The notes: generated by a model from the sequence alone, not told the origin. Shown: positions 1-9,296, numbered from the stretch's first letter. The stretch: DNA of 64,000 bases from Sphingomonas sp. ID1715 (GCF_013044515.1 NZ_JABEPR010000004.1:62001-126000), one strand, 5' to 3'. A program made the numbers and translations.

Positions 1-1184
1 AAGATCTCGACCAGTGCGTCGGTGAGTTCCTGCATCATCGCGGCCGTGTGGCTCGGGCCGGGCGTGAAGCGGAGCCGTTCGGTGCCGCGCGGCACGGTCG
101 GGTAATTGATCGGCTGCACATAGACGCCGTACTCGGCGAGCAGGATGTCGCTGATCCGCTTGGCCTTGACCGGATCGCCGATCATCAGCGGCACGATGTG
201 GGTGGTCGACGGCATCACCGGCAGGCCGGCGTCTGCGAACATGCGCTTGAGGCTCGCGGCCGCCGCCTGCTGACCGTCACGCTCGGTGCTCGATGCCTTC
301 AGGTGCCGCACGCTTGCGAGCACGCCCGCGACCAGCACCGGCGACAGGCTGGTCGTGAAGATGAAGCCGGGTGCATAGGAGCGGATCACGTCCACGATCA
401 CCTGGTCGGCCGCGATATAGCCGCCCATCACGCCGAATGCCTTGCCGAGCGTCCCTTCGATGATGGTCAGCCGGTGCGCGACCTCGTCCCGCTCGGAGAT
501 GCCGCCGCCGCGCGCGCCGTACATGCCGACCGCATGCACTTCGTCGAGATAGGTGAGCGCGCCGTATTTGTCGGCCAGGTCGCAGATCTGGGCGATCGGC
601 GCCACGTCGCCGTCCATCGAATAGACGCTCTCGAACGCGATCAGCTTGGGCGTATCCGGGTCTTCGGCGGCGAGCAGCTCTTCCAGATGCGCGACATCAT
701 TGTGCCGCCACACCCGCTTCTCGCACCCTGAGTTGCGGATGCCGGCGATCATCGAGGCGTGGTTGAGTTCGTCGGAAAAGATCACGCAGCCGGGCAGGAT
801 CTTGGCGAGCGTCGACAGCGTCGCCTCGTTCGAGACATAGCCCGAGGTGAACAGCAAGGCCGCCTCCTTGCCGTGCAGGTCGGCAAGCTCGGCCTCCAGA
901 TCGACATGATAATGGGTGTTGCCGCCGATGTTGCGCGTGCCGCCGGAGCCCGCGCCGACATCGTGCAGCGCCTCCTCCATCGCCGCGATCACCTTCGGAT
1001 GCTGGCCCATCGCCAGATAGTCGTTCGAGCACCAGACCGTGATCGGCTTCGGACCATTATGCCCGGCAAAGCAGCGCGCGTTGGGGAACATCCCCTTGTT
1101 GCGCAAAATGTCGATGAACACCCGGTACCGACCCTCGGCATGCAACCGGTCGATCGCCTGGGTGAAGATGCGATTATAGTCCAA
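1..1184 (-). CDS. hemA: 5-aminolevulinate synthase, 3' end cut by the window
   Basis: Condenses glycine with succinyl-CoA to give 5-aminolevulinate, the first step of heme synthesis by the C4 (Shemin) route of alphaproteobacteria; PLP-dependent and cytosolic. The reverse strand reads [20 protein letters not shown] at the N-terminus, matching the family start, then [10 protein letters not shown], a glycine-rich [17 protein letters not shown] block, [10 protein letters not shown] and [14 protein letters not shown] with the PLP lysine. About 394 codons are present of a usual ~405, so only the last few residues are missing. I start at TTG 1184 because it gives the conserved DYNR beginning and no in-frame ATG lies close upstream; no strong ribosome site is seen, so the start is less certain than the identity. 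Confidence 0.93.
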   Translation of the reverse strand, partial: MDYNRIFTQAIDRLHAEGRYRVFIDILRNKGMFPNARCFAGHNGPKPITVWCSNDYLAMGQHPKVIAAMEEALHDVGAGSGGTRNIGGNTHYHVDLEAELADLHGKEAALLFTSGYVSNEATLSTLAKILPGCVIFSDELNHASMIAGIRNSGCEKRVWRHNDVAHLEELLAAEDPDTPKLIAFESVYSMDGDVAPIAQICDLADKYGALTYLDEVHAVGMYGARGGGISERDEVAHRLTIIEGTLGKAFGVMGGYIAADQVIVDVIRSYAPGFIFTTSLSPVLVAGVLASVRHLKASSTERDGQQAAAASLKRMFADAGLPVMPSTTHIVPLMIGDPVKAKRISDILLAEYGVYVQPINYPTVPRGTERLRFTPGPSHTAAMMQELTDALVEI

Positions 1185-1274
1185 AGTCCGAACTCGAAGC
1201 TGCCCGTCCGCTTCGGCGCATTTACCGTCCTGTGAACGGGCAAGCCAGTGAGAACCGCTCGCAATAAGCGCCGC

Positions 1275-2063
1275 TTACAAGGTGACGATCCGGCTCAGGC
1301 CGAATTTGGAGAGCGCCGGAGCGAGGTGCTGCACCTGTTCGTCGACCCGCGTGAACACCGCCAGGCCGTCGACAGCTTCGCTTGGCCATTCCTGTCCCTC
1401 GGTCAGAAAGGCGATGCGCCGCGCAATGCCGTCGGCGCCGTCGACATAGGCGATCGGTAAAGCGGCGCGCAGTTCCGGTTCGACAAGGCGGAAATGAGTG
1501 CAGGCGAGGACGACCGTGTCGAGCCGATCACCGCCCGGCTGATCGGTCAGCCCCCGCAGGATGTCGGCATAAGCGGCAGGATCGGTCGCTTCGCCGCGCA
1601 GCTTCGCCTCGGCCAGGTCGACCAGCGCCGCCGATCCGTGCCGCAGCACCAGGCAGTCGCTGGCGAACTCGGCCGCGAGTCGATCGACATAGGGTTGGCG
1701 GATCGTCGCCTCGGTGCCGAGCACGCCGATGACCCGCGACTTGGACTGGAGCGCCGCCGGCTTGATCGCCGGCACTGTGCCGACGACCGGCAGGTCGAGC
1801 GCGCTGCGGACATGGGCGAGGGCGATCGTCGAAGCGGTGTTGCAGGCGATCACCACGAGCCGCGGATGATAGCGCTCTACGAGGCGCCCGAGCAGCGCCG
1901 GCACGCGCGACGCGATCTCGGCTTCCGATTTGGTGCCATAAGGATAGCCGGCGCTGTCGGCGGCATAGACGATCGGCGCCTGCGGCAGCAGCGCGCAGGT
2001 GGCGGCAAGCACCGACAGCCCGCCGACGCCGGAATCGAAGAAGAGGAGCGGGCGGCTGTCCAT
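1275..2063 (-). CDS. murI: glutamate racemase
   Basis: Interconverts L- and D-glutamate to supply D-glutamate for peptidoglycan; cofactor-independent and cytosolic. The 262-residue protein opens with FFDSGVGGLSVL, the family's N-terminal signature. It has both catalytic cysteines, in IACNTAST (about C74) and VLACTHF (about C188), plus YGTKS. The start at 2063 gives MDSRPLLFFDSG; the frame is open upstream but those residues look nothing like the family. It lies downstream of no obvious partner and is divergent from plsY across 65 bp. The length is normal for the family. Confidence 0.93.
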   Translation of the reverse strand: MDSRPLLFFDSGVGGLSVLAATCALLPQAPIVYAADSAGYPYGTKSEAEIASRVPALLGRLVERYHPRLVVIACNTASTIALAHVRSALDLPVVGTVPAIKPAALQSKSRVIGVLGTEATIRQPYVDRLAAEFASDCLVLRHGSAALVDLAEAKLRGEATDPAAYADILRGLTDQPGGDRLDTVVLACTHFRLVEPELRAALPIAYVDGADGIARRIAFLTEGQEWPSEAVDGLAVFTRVDEQVQHLAPALSKFGLSRIVTL

Positions 2064-2128
2064 GCCGTTCCTTAGGCGCGGCGATTGCCCTTTGTCAGCA
2101 GCCGCCGCGCCGCTATGCTGCAGCCACG

Positions 2129-2743
2129 ATGGGGGCGCAAACCACCGACATCCTCTGGGAAATGCCGGCGCTGGCACTGGCGCTCGGATACCTGCTTGGC
2201 TCCATCCCGTTCGGCTTGCTGCTCACGCGATTGGGTGGCGCCGGGGACCTCCGCATGATCGGCTCGGGCAATATCGGCGCGACGAACGTGCTGCGGACCG
2301 GGCGCAAGGGCCTTGCCGCAGCGACCCTGTTGCTAGACGCGCTGAAGGGGGCCGCCGCCGTGTGGATCGGCGAACGGCTGGTGCCAGGCGGTGCACTGCT
2401 CGGCGGAGCGGGTGCCTTTTTCGGCCATTGCTATCCCGTGTGGCTGCGCTTTCGCGGCGGCAAGGGGGTGGCGACGCTGGGCGGCATTGCCTTCGGCATC
2501 GCCTGGGCGATCGGCCTCATCTATCTGATCGTTTGGATCGGTGTGCTGGCGGCAACCCGCTACTCGTCGGTCGGTGGGCTGGCCGCCGCCGTTGCGGCCC
2601 CGGTCGCCGCCTTTGCTACAGGGCGCGCGGAAGCCGGCATCCTGCTGCTCGCTCTCGGCCTGATCGTGTTCTGGAAGCATCGAGAGAATGTCGCCCGCCT
2701 TCGCGCGGGCACGGAGCCGAAGCTCGGCCACGCGCATGGCTGA
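2129..2743 (+). CDS. plsY: acyl-phosphate:glycerol-3-phosphate acyltransferase PlsY
   Basis: Inner-membrane enzyme that transfers acyl from acyl-phosphate to glycerol-3-phosphate, giving lysophosphatidic acid for phospholipid synthesis. 204 residues, several hydrophobic segments, and the three PlsY signature loops: GSIPFG near residue 24, MIGSGNIGATNVLRTGRKG near 43-61, and GHCYPVWLRFRGGKGVAT near 99-116. A second in-frame ATG at 2162 (MPALALALGYLLGSIP) is also possible. The last 8 bases overlap the start of dprA, as is common in this pair, so the two are probably co-transcribed. Confidence 0.93.
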   Translation: MGAQTTDILWEMPALALALGYLLGSIPFGLLLTRLGGAGDLRMIGSGNIGATNVLRTGRKGLAAATLLLDALKGAAAVWIGERLVPGGALLGGAGAFFGHCYPVWLRFRGGKGVATLGGIAFGIAWAIGLIYLIVWIGVLAATRYSSVGGLAAAVAAPVAAFATGRAEAGILLLALGLIVFWKHRENVARLRAGTEPKLGHAHG

Positions 2744-3830
2744 TGTGGAGCCGAACCGGGATCTCGCCCGACTCCGCCTGCTGCGCACACCGAACATCGG
2801 CCCAGTCAGCTATCGCCAGCTGATCGCTCGTTTCGGCAGCGCGGAAGCGGCGCTCGACGCCTTGCCGATGCTCGCGGCTCGCGGTGGCCGGCGCGACTTT
2901 CGCGTGGCCGATTCGCGACGTGTCGAGCAGGAACTGCAGGCCATCCGCCGGCTGGGCGCCCGGGCGCTGTTCGCCGACGATAGTGACTATCCGGCGCTGC
3001 TGCGAGCGACCGAGACCGCGCCGCCGCTGCTGATCGTCCGGGGCGACCTGGCGCTGCTGGCGCGGCCGGCGATCGCGATCGTCGGCGCCCGCAACGCCTC
3101 CGCTGCGGCCTGCCGCTTTGCCCGCGGACTGGCGCGCGAACTGGCGCTGGAGGGCGCGGTGATCGTGTCGGGGCTGGCGCGCGGCATCGACACGGCGGCG
3201 CATGTCGGCGCGCTCGGCAACGGCACGGTCGGCGTGATCGCGAGCGGTATCGACATCAGCTATCCGCCGGAAAATGCGGAGCTTCAGGAACGGATCGCCA
3301 CCGACGAGCTGCTGATCGCCGAGCAGCCGCCGGGCACCGAGCCGCTCGCGCGCCACTTCCCTTCGCGCAACCGGATCATCGCCGGCTTGGCGCTCGGCAC
3401 TGTGGTGATCGAGGCGGCGCCAAAGTCCGGGTCGCTGATCACCGCGCGCATCGCCGCGGAACTCGGCCGCGAAGTGATGGCCGTGCCCGGCTCCCCGCTC
3501 GACCCGCGCGCGCAGGGCTGCAACCTGCTGATCCGTGACGGTGCGACGCTGATCCAGAACGCCGCCGATGTGCTGGAGCAAGTGCGCCCCATCGACCCGC
3601 GCGCCGTCGCTCAGCCGCGCGACCGCTTCGATGCGACGCCGACCGCAGACGCGTCCGATCCGGAGCGCAACACAGTCATCGGCCTGCTCGGCCACACGCC
3701 GGTTGCGGTCGACGAAGTGATCCGCCTTTCGGGCCTGCCCAGCGCGATCGTGCAGACGGCGCTTCTCGAACTCGAACTCGCCGGCCGCCTCGAGCGCCAC
3801 GCCGGCGGCAAGGTGAGCCTCGGCGGCTGA
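2736..3830 (+). CDS. dprA: DNA-processing protein DprA
   Basis: Binds single-stranded DNA taken up during transformation and loads RecA on it; cytosolic. 364 residues from ATG 2736. An N-terminal SAM-like helical region (TPNIGPVSYRQL) precedes the Rossmann-like DprA core with GARNASAAACRFARGLA, VSGLARGIDTAAH, FPSRNRIIAGLA and EAAPKSGSLITARIAAELGR. A C-terminal winged-helix-like segment ends the protein (VDEVIRLSGLPSAIVQTALL). The ATG at 2736 overlaps the plsY stop by 8 bases; the frame is open 48 bases further upstream but those residues read as plsY shadow. Its presence suggests, but does not show, that the cell can take up DNA. Confidence 0.93.
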   Translation: MADVEPNRDLARLRLLRTPNIGPVSYRQLIARFGSAEAALDALPMLAARGGRRDFRVADSRRVEQELQAIRRLGARALFADDSDYPALLRATETAPPLLIVRGDLALLARPAIAIVGARNASAAACRFARGLARELALEGAVIVSGLARGIDTAAHVGALGNGTVGVIASGIDISYPPENAELQERIATDELLIAEQPPGTEPLARHFPSRNRIIAGLALGTVVIEAAPKSGSLITARIAAELGREVMAVPGSPLDPRAQGCNLLIRDGATLIQNAADVLEQVRPIDPRAVAQPRDRFDATPTADASDPERNTVIGLLGHTPVAVDEVIRLSGLPSAIVQTALLELELAGRLERHAGGKVSLGG

Positions 3831-3955
3831 AGCCTTGCAGACGAAGCGCCGTCTCAGCCCAGTTTACCATTCTCGATAAGGTTAAGCTCATCCGCAGCCA
3901 GCATCTGTCCTGAGCAAGCGACGCCGGTCGCACGGTTCATCTCAGGAGACGCAAA

Positions 3956-5485
3956 TTGGCGATTTACGATGTCAAAACTGCCGCCGAGCTCACAACCGCT
4001 CTGGGCCGGACCGTAGGGGGCGACACGATCCGGTTGGCCTCGGGCAATTATGGCCTCGTGAACCTGGCGAACCGGGTTTACGCGTCGACCGTGACCATCA
4101 CGTCGGCATCGGCGACCGCGCCGGCCCATTTCGACGGGCTGACCGTCTCCGGCTCCAAGAATCTCGCGTTCAGCGCGCTGGACCTGGGTCGCGGCCTCGG
4201 CGCGACGGAGCCGGAATATACCAAGCTGAACACCGTTCAGATGAGCGAGAATGTCAGCTTCAGCAACGTCTCGATCCACGGGTCACTCGATGGTGACGTG
4301 ACCAATGACGGCATCGGCCTCTACGTCACGGACTCGAAGAATGTCGCCGTCACCGGCGCCACCTTCACGGAGAATTTCCGGGGGCTGTTGGTCCAGCGAG
4401 CGGACGGCTTCACGATCGGAGAGAGCCGCTTTGACAAGATCAGGAGCGATGGCGCGAACTTCGCTGCCAGTGATCGTGTGACGGTGCGCGCCAACACTTT
4501 CACCGACTTCAATCGCTACGGCACCGATCATGCAGATGCCATTCAGTTCTGGAATACCGGGCAAACCAAGGGGGCGACCGACATTCTCATTCAGAACAAC
4601 GTGTTTATCCAGACGGCGGCCGGAAAGGGCGCGCAGGGCATCTTCATGTATGACCTGACCGACTATAAGTTCACCAATGTGGTGATCGAAAACAACCTCA
4701 TGTACGGTAATGACGATTGGAATGGCATCGTCGTCAACAACGGTCAGAATGTCCGCATCGCTAACAATACGGTGCTGTCATCGCTGCTCGATCCGAAGCA
4801 GTTCTGGATCAGCGTGGAGAAAAGCGATTCGGTAATCGTGGAGAAGAATGTCACCGACAACTTCCAGATCTCCGCCGACGTCACGAACCTGAGCTTCGCG
4901 GACAATATCAGCCTTGCCGCTACGCCGCTCTTCAGGTCCCAGTTCACCAATCTTGAGACTCCGTCTGCTCCGAGTGACCTGATGGTGTCGGACTGGGGCT
5001 TCCAGGGTTTGTCGGCGATCCTGCCCGCGCCTGCGCCGGCACCTGCGCCGACCGGTCCCACCCTCATCCAGGGAACCGCAGGCAGCGACACGCTCCAGGG
5101 CACGACGTTCTCCGACAAAATGATTGGCGTCGCCGCGACGGAAATGGACCTCGGCAAGGGCACCGCCGACAAGATGTGGGGCAAGTCCGGCACCGACATC
5201 TTCGTGTTGGGCGATCAGCGCGGCACCTTTTACAATGACGGCGCCAACCGGAGCGCGGGCAAGTCCGATTATGCCCAGATCATGGATTTCGGCACCGGCG
5301 ACAAGATCCAGCTGCACGGCTCGCTCGACCAATATCTCTTCGTCAACGGCCAGGTGAACAAGCAGGCCGGTGTCCAGATATTTCTGGATACGAACGGCAA
5401 TCACCTGTTCGACAGCCGCGACGAACTGATCGGCCATGTCGTCGGGGTTCAAAGCCTGGGACCGGATTCGTTCACGTTTGGATGA
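3956..5485 (+). CDS. right-handed beta-helix protein with RTX-like C-terminal domain
   Basis: 509 residues starting at TTG 3956, chosen because AGGAG lies 7 bases upstream and no ATG is close. There is no signal peptide. Residues ~20-330 show the short repeating strands of a right-handed parallel beta-helix (NVSFSNVSIHGS, NVAVTGATFTENFRG, DILIQNNVFIQT, NVVIENNLMYGN, NVRIANNTVL), the fold of polysaccharide lyases and mannuronan epimerases. An alanine-proline linker (APAPAPAPTGP, ~355-366) leads to a C-terminal domain like the calcium-binding serralysin/RTX secretion domain: GTAGSDTLQGTTFSDKMIG, then DYAQIMDFGTGDKIQLHG. Absence of a Sec signal plus this C-terminus suggests type I secretion. The substrate is not evident; a surface glycan is the natural guess. 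Confidence 0.75.
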   Translation: MAIYDVKTAAELTTALGRTVGGDTIRLASGNYGLVNLANRVYASTVTITSASATAPAHFDGLTVSGSKNLAFSALDLGRGLGATEPEYTKLNTVQMSENVSFSNVSIHGSLDGDVTNDGIGLYVTDSKNVAVTGATFTENFRGLLVQRADGFTIGESRFDKIRSDGANFAASDRVTVRANTFTDFNRYGTDHADAIQFWNTGQTKGATDILIQNNVFIQTAAGKGAQGIFMYDLTDYKFTNVVIENNLMYGNDDWNGIVVNNGQNVRIANNTVLSSLLDPKQFWISVEKSDSVIVEKNVTDNFQISADVTNLSFADNISLAATPLFRSQFTNLETPSAPSDLMVSDWGFQGLSAILPAPAPAPAPTGPTLIQGTAGSDTLQGTTFSDKMIGVAATEMDLGKGTADKMWGKSGTDIFVLGDQRGTFYNDGANRSAGKSDYAQIMDFGTGDKIQLHGSLDQYLFVNGQVNKQAGVQIFLDTNGNHLFDSRDELIGHVVGVQSLGPDSFTFG

Positions 5486-5542
5486 GGAGAATAGTGGCGG
5501 AGGTGACGTCACTGCGCCCTAGCGGAGGCGTTTGCTCGAGAG

Positions 5543-5633
5543 TGGCGGAGCGGGAGGGATTCGAACCCTCGATACGGTTTTGCCGTATACTCACTTTCCA
5601 GGCGAGCGCCTTCGACCACTCGGCCACCGCTCC
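5543..5633 (-). tRNA. tRNA-Ser (anticodon GGA)
   Basis: Reverse strand folds as a class II tRNA of 91 nt including an encoded CCA. The acceptor GGAGCGG pairs with CCGCTCC. The anticodon arm loop reads CTGGAAA (anticodon GGA, reads UCC/UCU). There is a long variable arm (ACGGCAAAACCGT) and a T arm GGTTCGAATCC. It sits between two plus-strand genes and is transcribed against them. Confidence 0.96.
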
Positions 5634-5693
5634 GCATGCACTGGAAGCGCTGCCCCCTATCCTGTGCGCCCGGCGCGTGCAATGCTTTGTGCC

Positions 5694-6647
5694 ATGCTGA
5701 CTTTTGCCCTGTTGCTCCAGGCTGCCGCGCCCGCGCCGGCTACCGCACCCAAGTCTCCCGGCGAGATCGTGGCGGCCGCACCCGCCTCCGATTGGATCGA
5801 TATCGCGCCCGACGACCTGCTGGTGATGCAGCTTGCGCCGGACGGGCAGGGGCGGGCGCGCCGGGTGGTCATCCAGCTGATGCCGCCGCCTTTCTCGCAA
5901 AGCTGGATCGCCAACATCCGCACCCTGGCCAAAGCGCAGTGGTGGGACGGCACCAGCGTCAACCGCGTGCAGGACAATTACGTCGTGCAATGGGGGGACG
6001 CGACGGAGAAGAAGCCGCTGCCCGCTGGATTGGTGAAAACTGAGGAGCGGGAGTATTCGGTCAAGTTGCCTGAGAAGCTTGTTCGCCAGTTGTATGCGGA
6101 AACAGTCCAGCAGGCTAATTCGGCAGTTCGAGGTGCAGGTGCCATGCCCTATGGAACGGACAAGGACAGTTACGCCAAGTTCGTGATGTTCTTGAAGGGA
6201 GTGCCGGTTGGGCTCACAGAAGATGGAGAGGCTTGGCCCCTCCACTGCTATGGCATGGTGGGCGTCGGGCGGAACTTGTCGCCGGACGCGGGCAACGGCG
6301 CAGAGCTTTACACCGTGATCGGCCATGCGCCGCGCCACCTGGACCGCAACATCGCGTTAGTCGGGCGCGTCGTAGAGGGGGTCGAGAATCTCTCCAGTCT
6401 GCCGCGCGGCACTGGTCAGTTGGGCTTCTACGAAAAGCCGGAGGAGCGGGTCGGGATCGTGTCGGTTCGGCTCGCTTCGGAACTGCCGGCCGCCGAGCGC
6501 CCGCGCATGCAGTACCTCTCGACGGAAAGCGCGACCTTCGCCGCCTACGCCGAGGCGCGCGCGAACCGGAAGGACGCGTTCTTCAACGTGCCGGCAGGCG
6601 GCGCCGACATCTGCAACGTCCCCGTGCCGATCCGCCGCAAACCCTAG
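5694..6647 (+). CDS. secreted cyclophilin-like peptidyl-prolyl isomerase
   Basis: About 317 residues from ATG 5694 (an ATG at 5682 is an alternative). A short hydrophobic start [16 protein letters not shown] looks like a signal peptide, so it probably acts in the periplasm. The middle and C-terminal parts carry weak cyclophilin features: [32 protein letters not shown] early, then [36 protein letters not shown]. It is longer and more divergent than the second cyclophilin at 11318-11914. The stop codon TAG lies inside the left end of the inverted-repeat element that follows. A frame extending upstream through the tRNA-Ser gene is not coding. Confidence 0.75.
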   Translation: MLTFALLLQAAAPAPATAPKSPGEIVAAAPASDWIDIAPDDLLVMQLAPDGQGRARRVVIQLMPPPFSQSWIANIRTLAKAQWWDGTSVNRVQDNYVVQWGDATEKKPLPAGLVKTEEREYSVKLPEKLVRQLYAETVQQANSAVRGAGAMPYGTDKDSYAKFVMFLKGVPVGLTEDGEAWPLHCYGMVGVGRNLSPDAGNGAELYTVIGHAPRHLDRNIALVGRVVEGVENLSSLPRGTGQLGFYEKPEERVGIVSVRLASELPAAERPRMQYLSTESATFAAYAEARANRKDAFFNVPAGGADICNVPVPIRRKP

Positions 6648-6835
6648 GGTCCGTACCCAATCACCAGATCGAGCGTGATCGCCTCTCCGGGCGACCCCTC
6701 CGGGGCGGGGCGCCTTTTGGCCTGTGGAGGGCGTCGCTCGATCGGTCACGATGTGGAACATCGCTCCCTCCTCGCTCCTACCCACAGGCCAAAACTCGCC
6801 CCGTCACGCCGACCTGGCGATTGAGTACGGACCCT
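6646..6835. repeat. TIR-bounded palindromic element, copy 1 (190 bp)
   Basis: Bounded by 22-bp terminal inverted repeats, AGGGTCCGTACCCAATCACC... on the left and its near-complement on the right (20 of 22 match). Inside, TTTTGGCCTGTGG (about 6714) pairs with CCACAGGCCAAAA (about 6782), and CGATGTGGAACATCG is a smaller hairpin, so the whole element could fold into one long stem. It has no coding frame. It is nearly the same as 19551-19820 apart from an extra ~80 bp there. Its two ends supply the TAG stops of the convergent genes on either side. This looks like a MITE or REP-type element. Confidence 0.85.
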
Positions 6836-7934
6836 AGACGTTGAAGCGGAACAGCATCACGTCGCCGTCCTGGACGACATAGTCCTTGCCTTCCTGGCGC
6901 AGCTTGCCGGCTTCGCGCGCGCCGCTTTCGCCGCCGAACGTCACATAATCGTCGAAGGCGATCGTCTCGGCGCGGATGAACCCGCGTTCGAAGTCGGAGT
7001 GGATTTCGCCGGCGGCTTGCGGGGCCTTGGCGCCCTTGTGCGTCGTCCAGGCGCGCGCTTCCTTGGGACCGGCGGTGAAGAAGGTGATCAGGTCGAGCAG
7101 CGCGTAGCCGGCGCGGATCACGCGGGCGAGGCCGGTTTCCGACAGGCCGAGATCGGCGAGGAATGCGGTGCGCTCTTCCGGGTCGAGCGTGGCGATTTCC
7201 GCCTCGATCGCGGCGGAGACGACCACGGCCTCCGCGCCCTCGGCTTTCGCCTTCTCGAACACCCGAGCCGAGAGTGCATTGCCCTCGGCCGCATCGCCTT
7301 CATCGACGTTGCAGACATAGAGCACGGGTTTGGAGGTCAGCAGCTGCGCCTGCTCGAAATGGCGGCGCTCTTCCTCGTCCTTGGGCTGGGTGAGTCGGGC
7401 AGGCTTGCCGTCGCGCAGCAGCTCCAGCGCCTGGCCGAGCACGGAAGCGGCGACCTTCGCTTCCTTGTCGCCCTGCTGCCCCTTTTTGATCAGGTTCGGC
7501 ACGCGCTTCTCGAGGCTTTCGAGGTCAGCGAGCATCAGCTCGGTTTCGACCGTCTCCGCATCGGCGATCGGATCGACCTTGCCTTCGACATGGGTCACGT
7601 CACCATTTTCGAAACAGCGCAGCACATGCACCACCGCATCGACTTCGCGGATATTGCCAAGGAACTGGTTGCCCAAGCCCTCACCCTTGGACGCGCCGCG
7701 CACCAGGCCCGCAATGTCGACGAATGCCAACTGCGTCTCGATCTTCTTGGCCGAGCCGGCAATCTCCGCCAGCTTGTCGAGCCGCGGATCGGGTACCGCA
7801 ACCTGGCCGACATTGGGCTCGATCGTGCAGAACGGATAATTGGCCGCCTGTGCCGCCGCCGTCTCGGTCAGCGCATTGAATAATGTGGACTTGCCGACAT
7901 TCGGCAGCCCGACGATCCCGCAACGAAAACCCAT
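6834..7934 (-). CDS. ychF: redox-regulated ATPase/GTPase YchF
   Basis: Obg-family P-loop NTPase that associates with ribosomes; family members prefer ATP. 366 residues starting at MGFRCGIVGLPNVGKSTLF (G1 motif GLPNVGKS), with DIAGLVRGASKGEGLGN as G3 and YVCNVDEGD in place of the usual NKxD, as is typical of YchF. The C-terminal TGS-like part reads LITFFTAGPKEARAW and FERGFIRAETIAFDDYV. The start at 7934 is preceded by CGGAGAAGAA, a good ribosome site. The stop lies in the right end of the palindromic element at 6646-6835. Confidence 0.95.
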   Translation of the reverse strand: MGFRCGIVGLPNVGKSTLFNALTETAAAQAANYPFCTIEPNVGQVAVPDPRLDKLAEIAGSAKKIETQLAFVDIAGLVRGASKGEGLGNQFLGNIREVDAVVHVLRCFENGDVTHVEGKVDPIADAETVETELMLADLESLEKRVPNLIKKGQQGDKEAKVAASVLGQALELLRDGKPARLTQPKDEEERRHFEQAQLLTSKPVLYVCNVDEGDAAEGNALSARVFEKAKAEGAEAVVVSAAIEAEIATLDPEERTAFLADLGLSETGLARVIRAGYALLDLITFFTAGPKEARAWTTHKGAKAPQAAGEIHSDFERGFIRAETIAFDDYVTFGGESGAREAGKLRQEGKDYVVQDGDVMLFRFNV

Positions 7935-8042
7935 TTCTTCTCCGGAGAATCTTAGCTGTTCTCCGACAAAAGCCGGAGTCATCGAGCGGCGGAGCTGGGC
8001 TCCGGCCTTCGCCGGAGCACATAGAGTTGGCGGCGGCTTGAG

Positions 8043-8648
8043 TCACCACCTGTAGTTGAAGCTGATGCTCACCCGCTCTGTCCTGGCGCTGCTGGGGAGC
8101 ACTTCGTGGCGGAGCCAGCTTTCCCAGAGCAGGATGGTGCCGGGCTCCGGTGCGATGGTGACGAAAGTGCGGCGCTCCTCAGGTGCGTCTTCATTGCGCG
8201 GTGGTGCGGCCATCAGCAGGGGGAGGCGCGGATCCTCGAACCGAATGGCGCCGGCGCCCGGCGGCGTCTCGACATAGAGCGTGCCGGAGACGACGCTGTG
8301 CGGGTGGATATGGCCGCTGTGCGCGCCGCCGGGTTTCAGCACATTGACCCAGAGGCTGTCGAGCTTGAGCCTGCGCCCGGCGAGGTCGAACGCGCAGGCC
8401 CTGGCAAAGGCGGCGACATGCTTGTCGAGCAGGCGGGCGAGGTCGGCAAAGCGTGGGTCGCGGCGCGGCAGGTCGTTCAGCGAAGCGTAGGACGTGTAGC
8501 CGCGATAACCCTTCTCTTTCGACCACATGCGGCCGGCGCGGTCCTCGCTTGCCAGGTCGCGAACGGCGTCGCGGAGTTGCGTAAGCAGGGCGGGGTTGCC
8601 GAGGTCTGCCTGATATAGGGGAGTGGTGAAGAGCGAGCGGATGGTCAC
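8043..8648 (-). CDS. putative 2-oxoglutarate-Fe(II) oxygenase (TIGR02466-like)
   Basis: 201 residues from GTG 8648, chosen because AAGGAGGAG lies directly upstream; the open frame continues upstream through a palindromic repeat that is unlikely to be coding. The core has the iron-binding layout of the family: HSGHIHPHSVVSGTLYVETP supplies the His residues, and RHEVLPSSARTERVSISFNYRW the distal His and the 2-oxoglutarate-binding Arg region. WSKEKGYRGYTSYASLNDLP near residue 40 is also typical of this uncharacterised family. The substrate is unknown. The gene lies downstream of pth in the same direction. Confidence 0.8.
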   Translation of the reverse strand: MTIRSLFTTPLYQADLGNPALLTQLRDAVRDLASEDRAGRMWSKEKGYRGYTSYASLNDLPRRDPRFADLARLLDKHVAAFARACAFDLAGRRLKLDSLWVNVLKPGGAHSGHIHPHSVVSGTLYVETPPGAGAIRFEDPRLPLLMAAPPRNEDAPEERRTFVTIAPEPGTILLWESWLRHEVLPSSARTERVSISFNYRW

Positions 8649-8660
8649 ACTCCTCCTTAT

Positions 8661-8717
8661 CCGTTCGCTTCGAGCGAAGTCGAGAAGCGGTGTCTCGACT
8701 TCGCTCGACACGAACGG
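8661..8717. repeat. 57-bp palindromic dispersed-type repeat
   Basis: The ends CCGTTCG and CGAACGG are inverted, and the middle reads CTTCGAGCGAAGTCGAGAAGCGG then TGTCTCGACTTCGCTCGACAC, so the unit folds into a long imperfect hairpin. It lies between pth and the oxygenase gene. It resembles short palindromes scattered in sphingomonad genomes (from memory, not searched). Confidence 0.7.
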
Positions 8718-8720
8718 CTT

Positions 8721-9296
8721 CTAAGGGAATTGCTGCAGCCTCAGCGCCACGTCGTTCATGAAGCGCGCGTCGTCGCCCTTGGCGAGCCATTCGGCCTCGG
8801 CCGCGATTGCGCCCAGCAGGTCGGAGAGCGGCTCGATCTCCGCCTTGGCGAAGTTGCCGAGAACATGGCCGGTGACCCGGTCCTTGTGGCCCGGATGGCC
8901 GATGCCGATCCGTACCCGCCGGAATTCATTGCCGAGATGCGCGTCCAACGAGCGGATGCCGTTATGGCCGGCCGTGCCGCCGCCGACCCGCACTTTCACC
9001 TTGAATGGAGCAAGGTCGAGCTCGTCGTAAAAGGCGGTTACGTCGCCCGGTGCCAGCTTGTAGAAGCGCATCGCCTCGCCGGCGGCGCGGCCGCTTTCGT
9101 TCATGAAGGTCGCGGGCTTCAGGAGAAGGATCTTCTCGGATCCGATCCGCCCTTCCTGCGCCCAGCCCTGAAAGGCGCGTTTGGGCGGTGAAAAGCCGTG
9201 AACCTCGGCGATGGCGTCGACGGCCATGAAGCCGACATTGTGCCGGTGCATCGCATATTGCGCGCCCGGATTGCCGAGACCAACCCAAATTTGCAT
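8721..9296 (-). CDS. pth: peptidyl-tRNA hydrolase
   Basis: Cleaves peptidyl-tRNAs released from stalled ribosomes and so recycles tRNA; cytosolic. 191 residues starting MQIWVGLGNPGAQYAMHRHNVG, where the second His of HRH is the catalytic residue. LLLKPATFMNESG and FYDELDLAPFKVKVR (with the Asp of the dyad) follow, then GGTAGHNGIRSLDAHLG. The upstream frame residues MFTRSS do not match the family. It follows rplY in the same direction with a large palindrome between them, the usual rplY-pth pairing. Confidence 0.95.
   Translation of the reverse strand: MQIWVGLGNPGAQYAMHRHNVGFMAVDAIAEVHGFSPPKRAFQGWAQEGRIGSEKILLLKPATFMNESGRAAGEAMRFYKLAPGDVTAFYDELDLAPFKVKVRVGGGTAGHNGIRSLDAHLGNEFRRVRIGIGHPGHKDRVTGHVLGNFAKAEIEPLSDLLGAIAAEAEWLAKGDDARFMNDVALRLQQFP

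Noticed and set aside
5532-5693. Open frame running upstream through the tRNA-Ser gene
   Set aside because: The residues come from the complement of a tRNA; the signal peptide starts only at 5682 or 5694.
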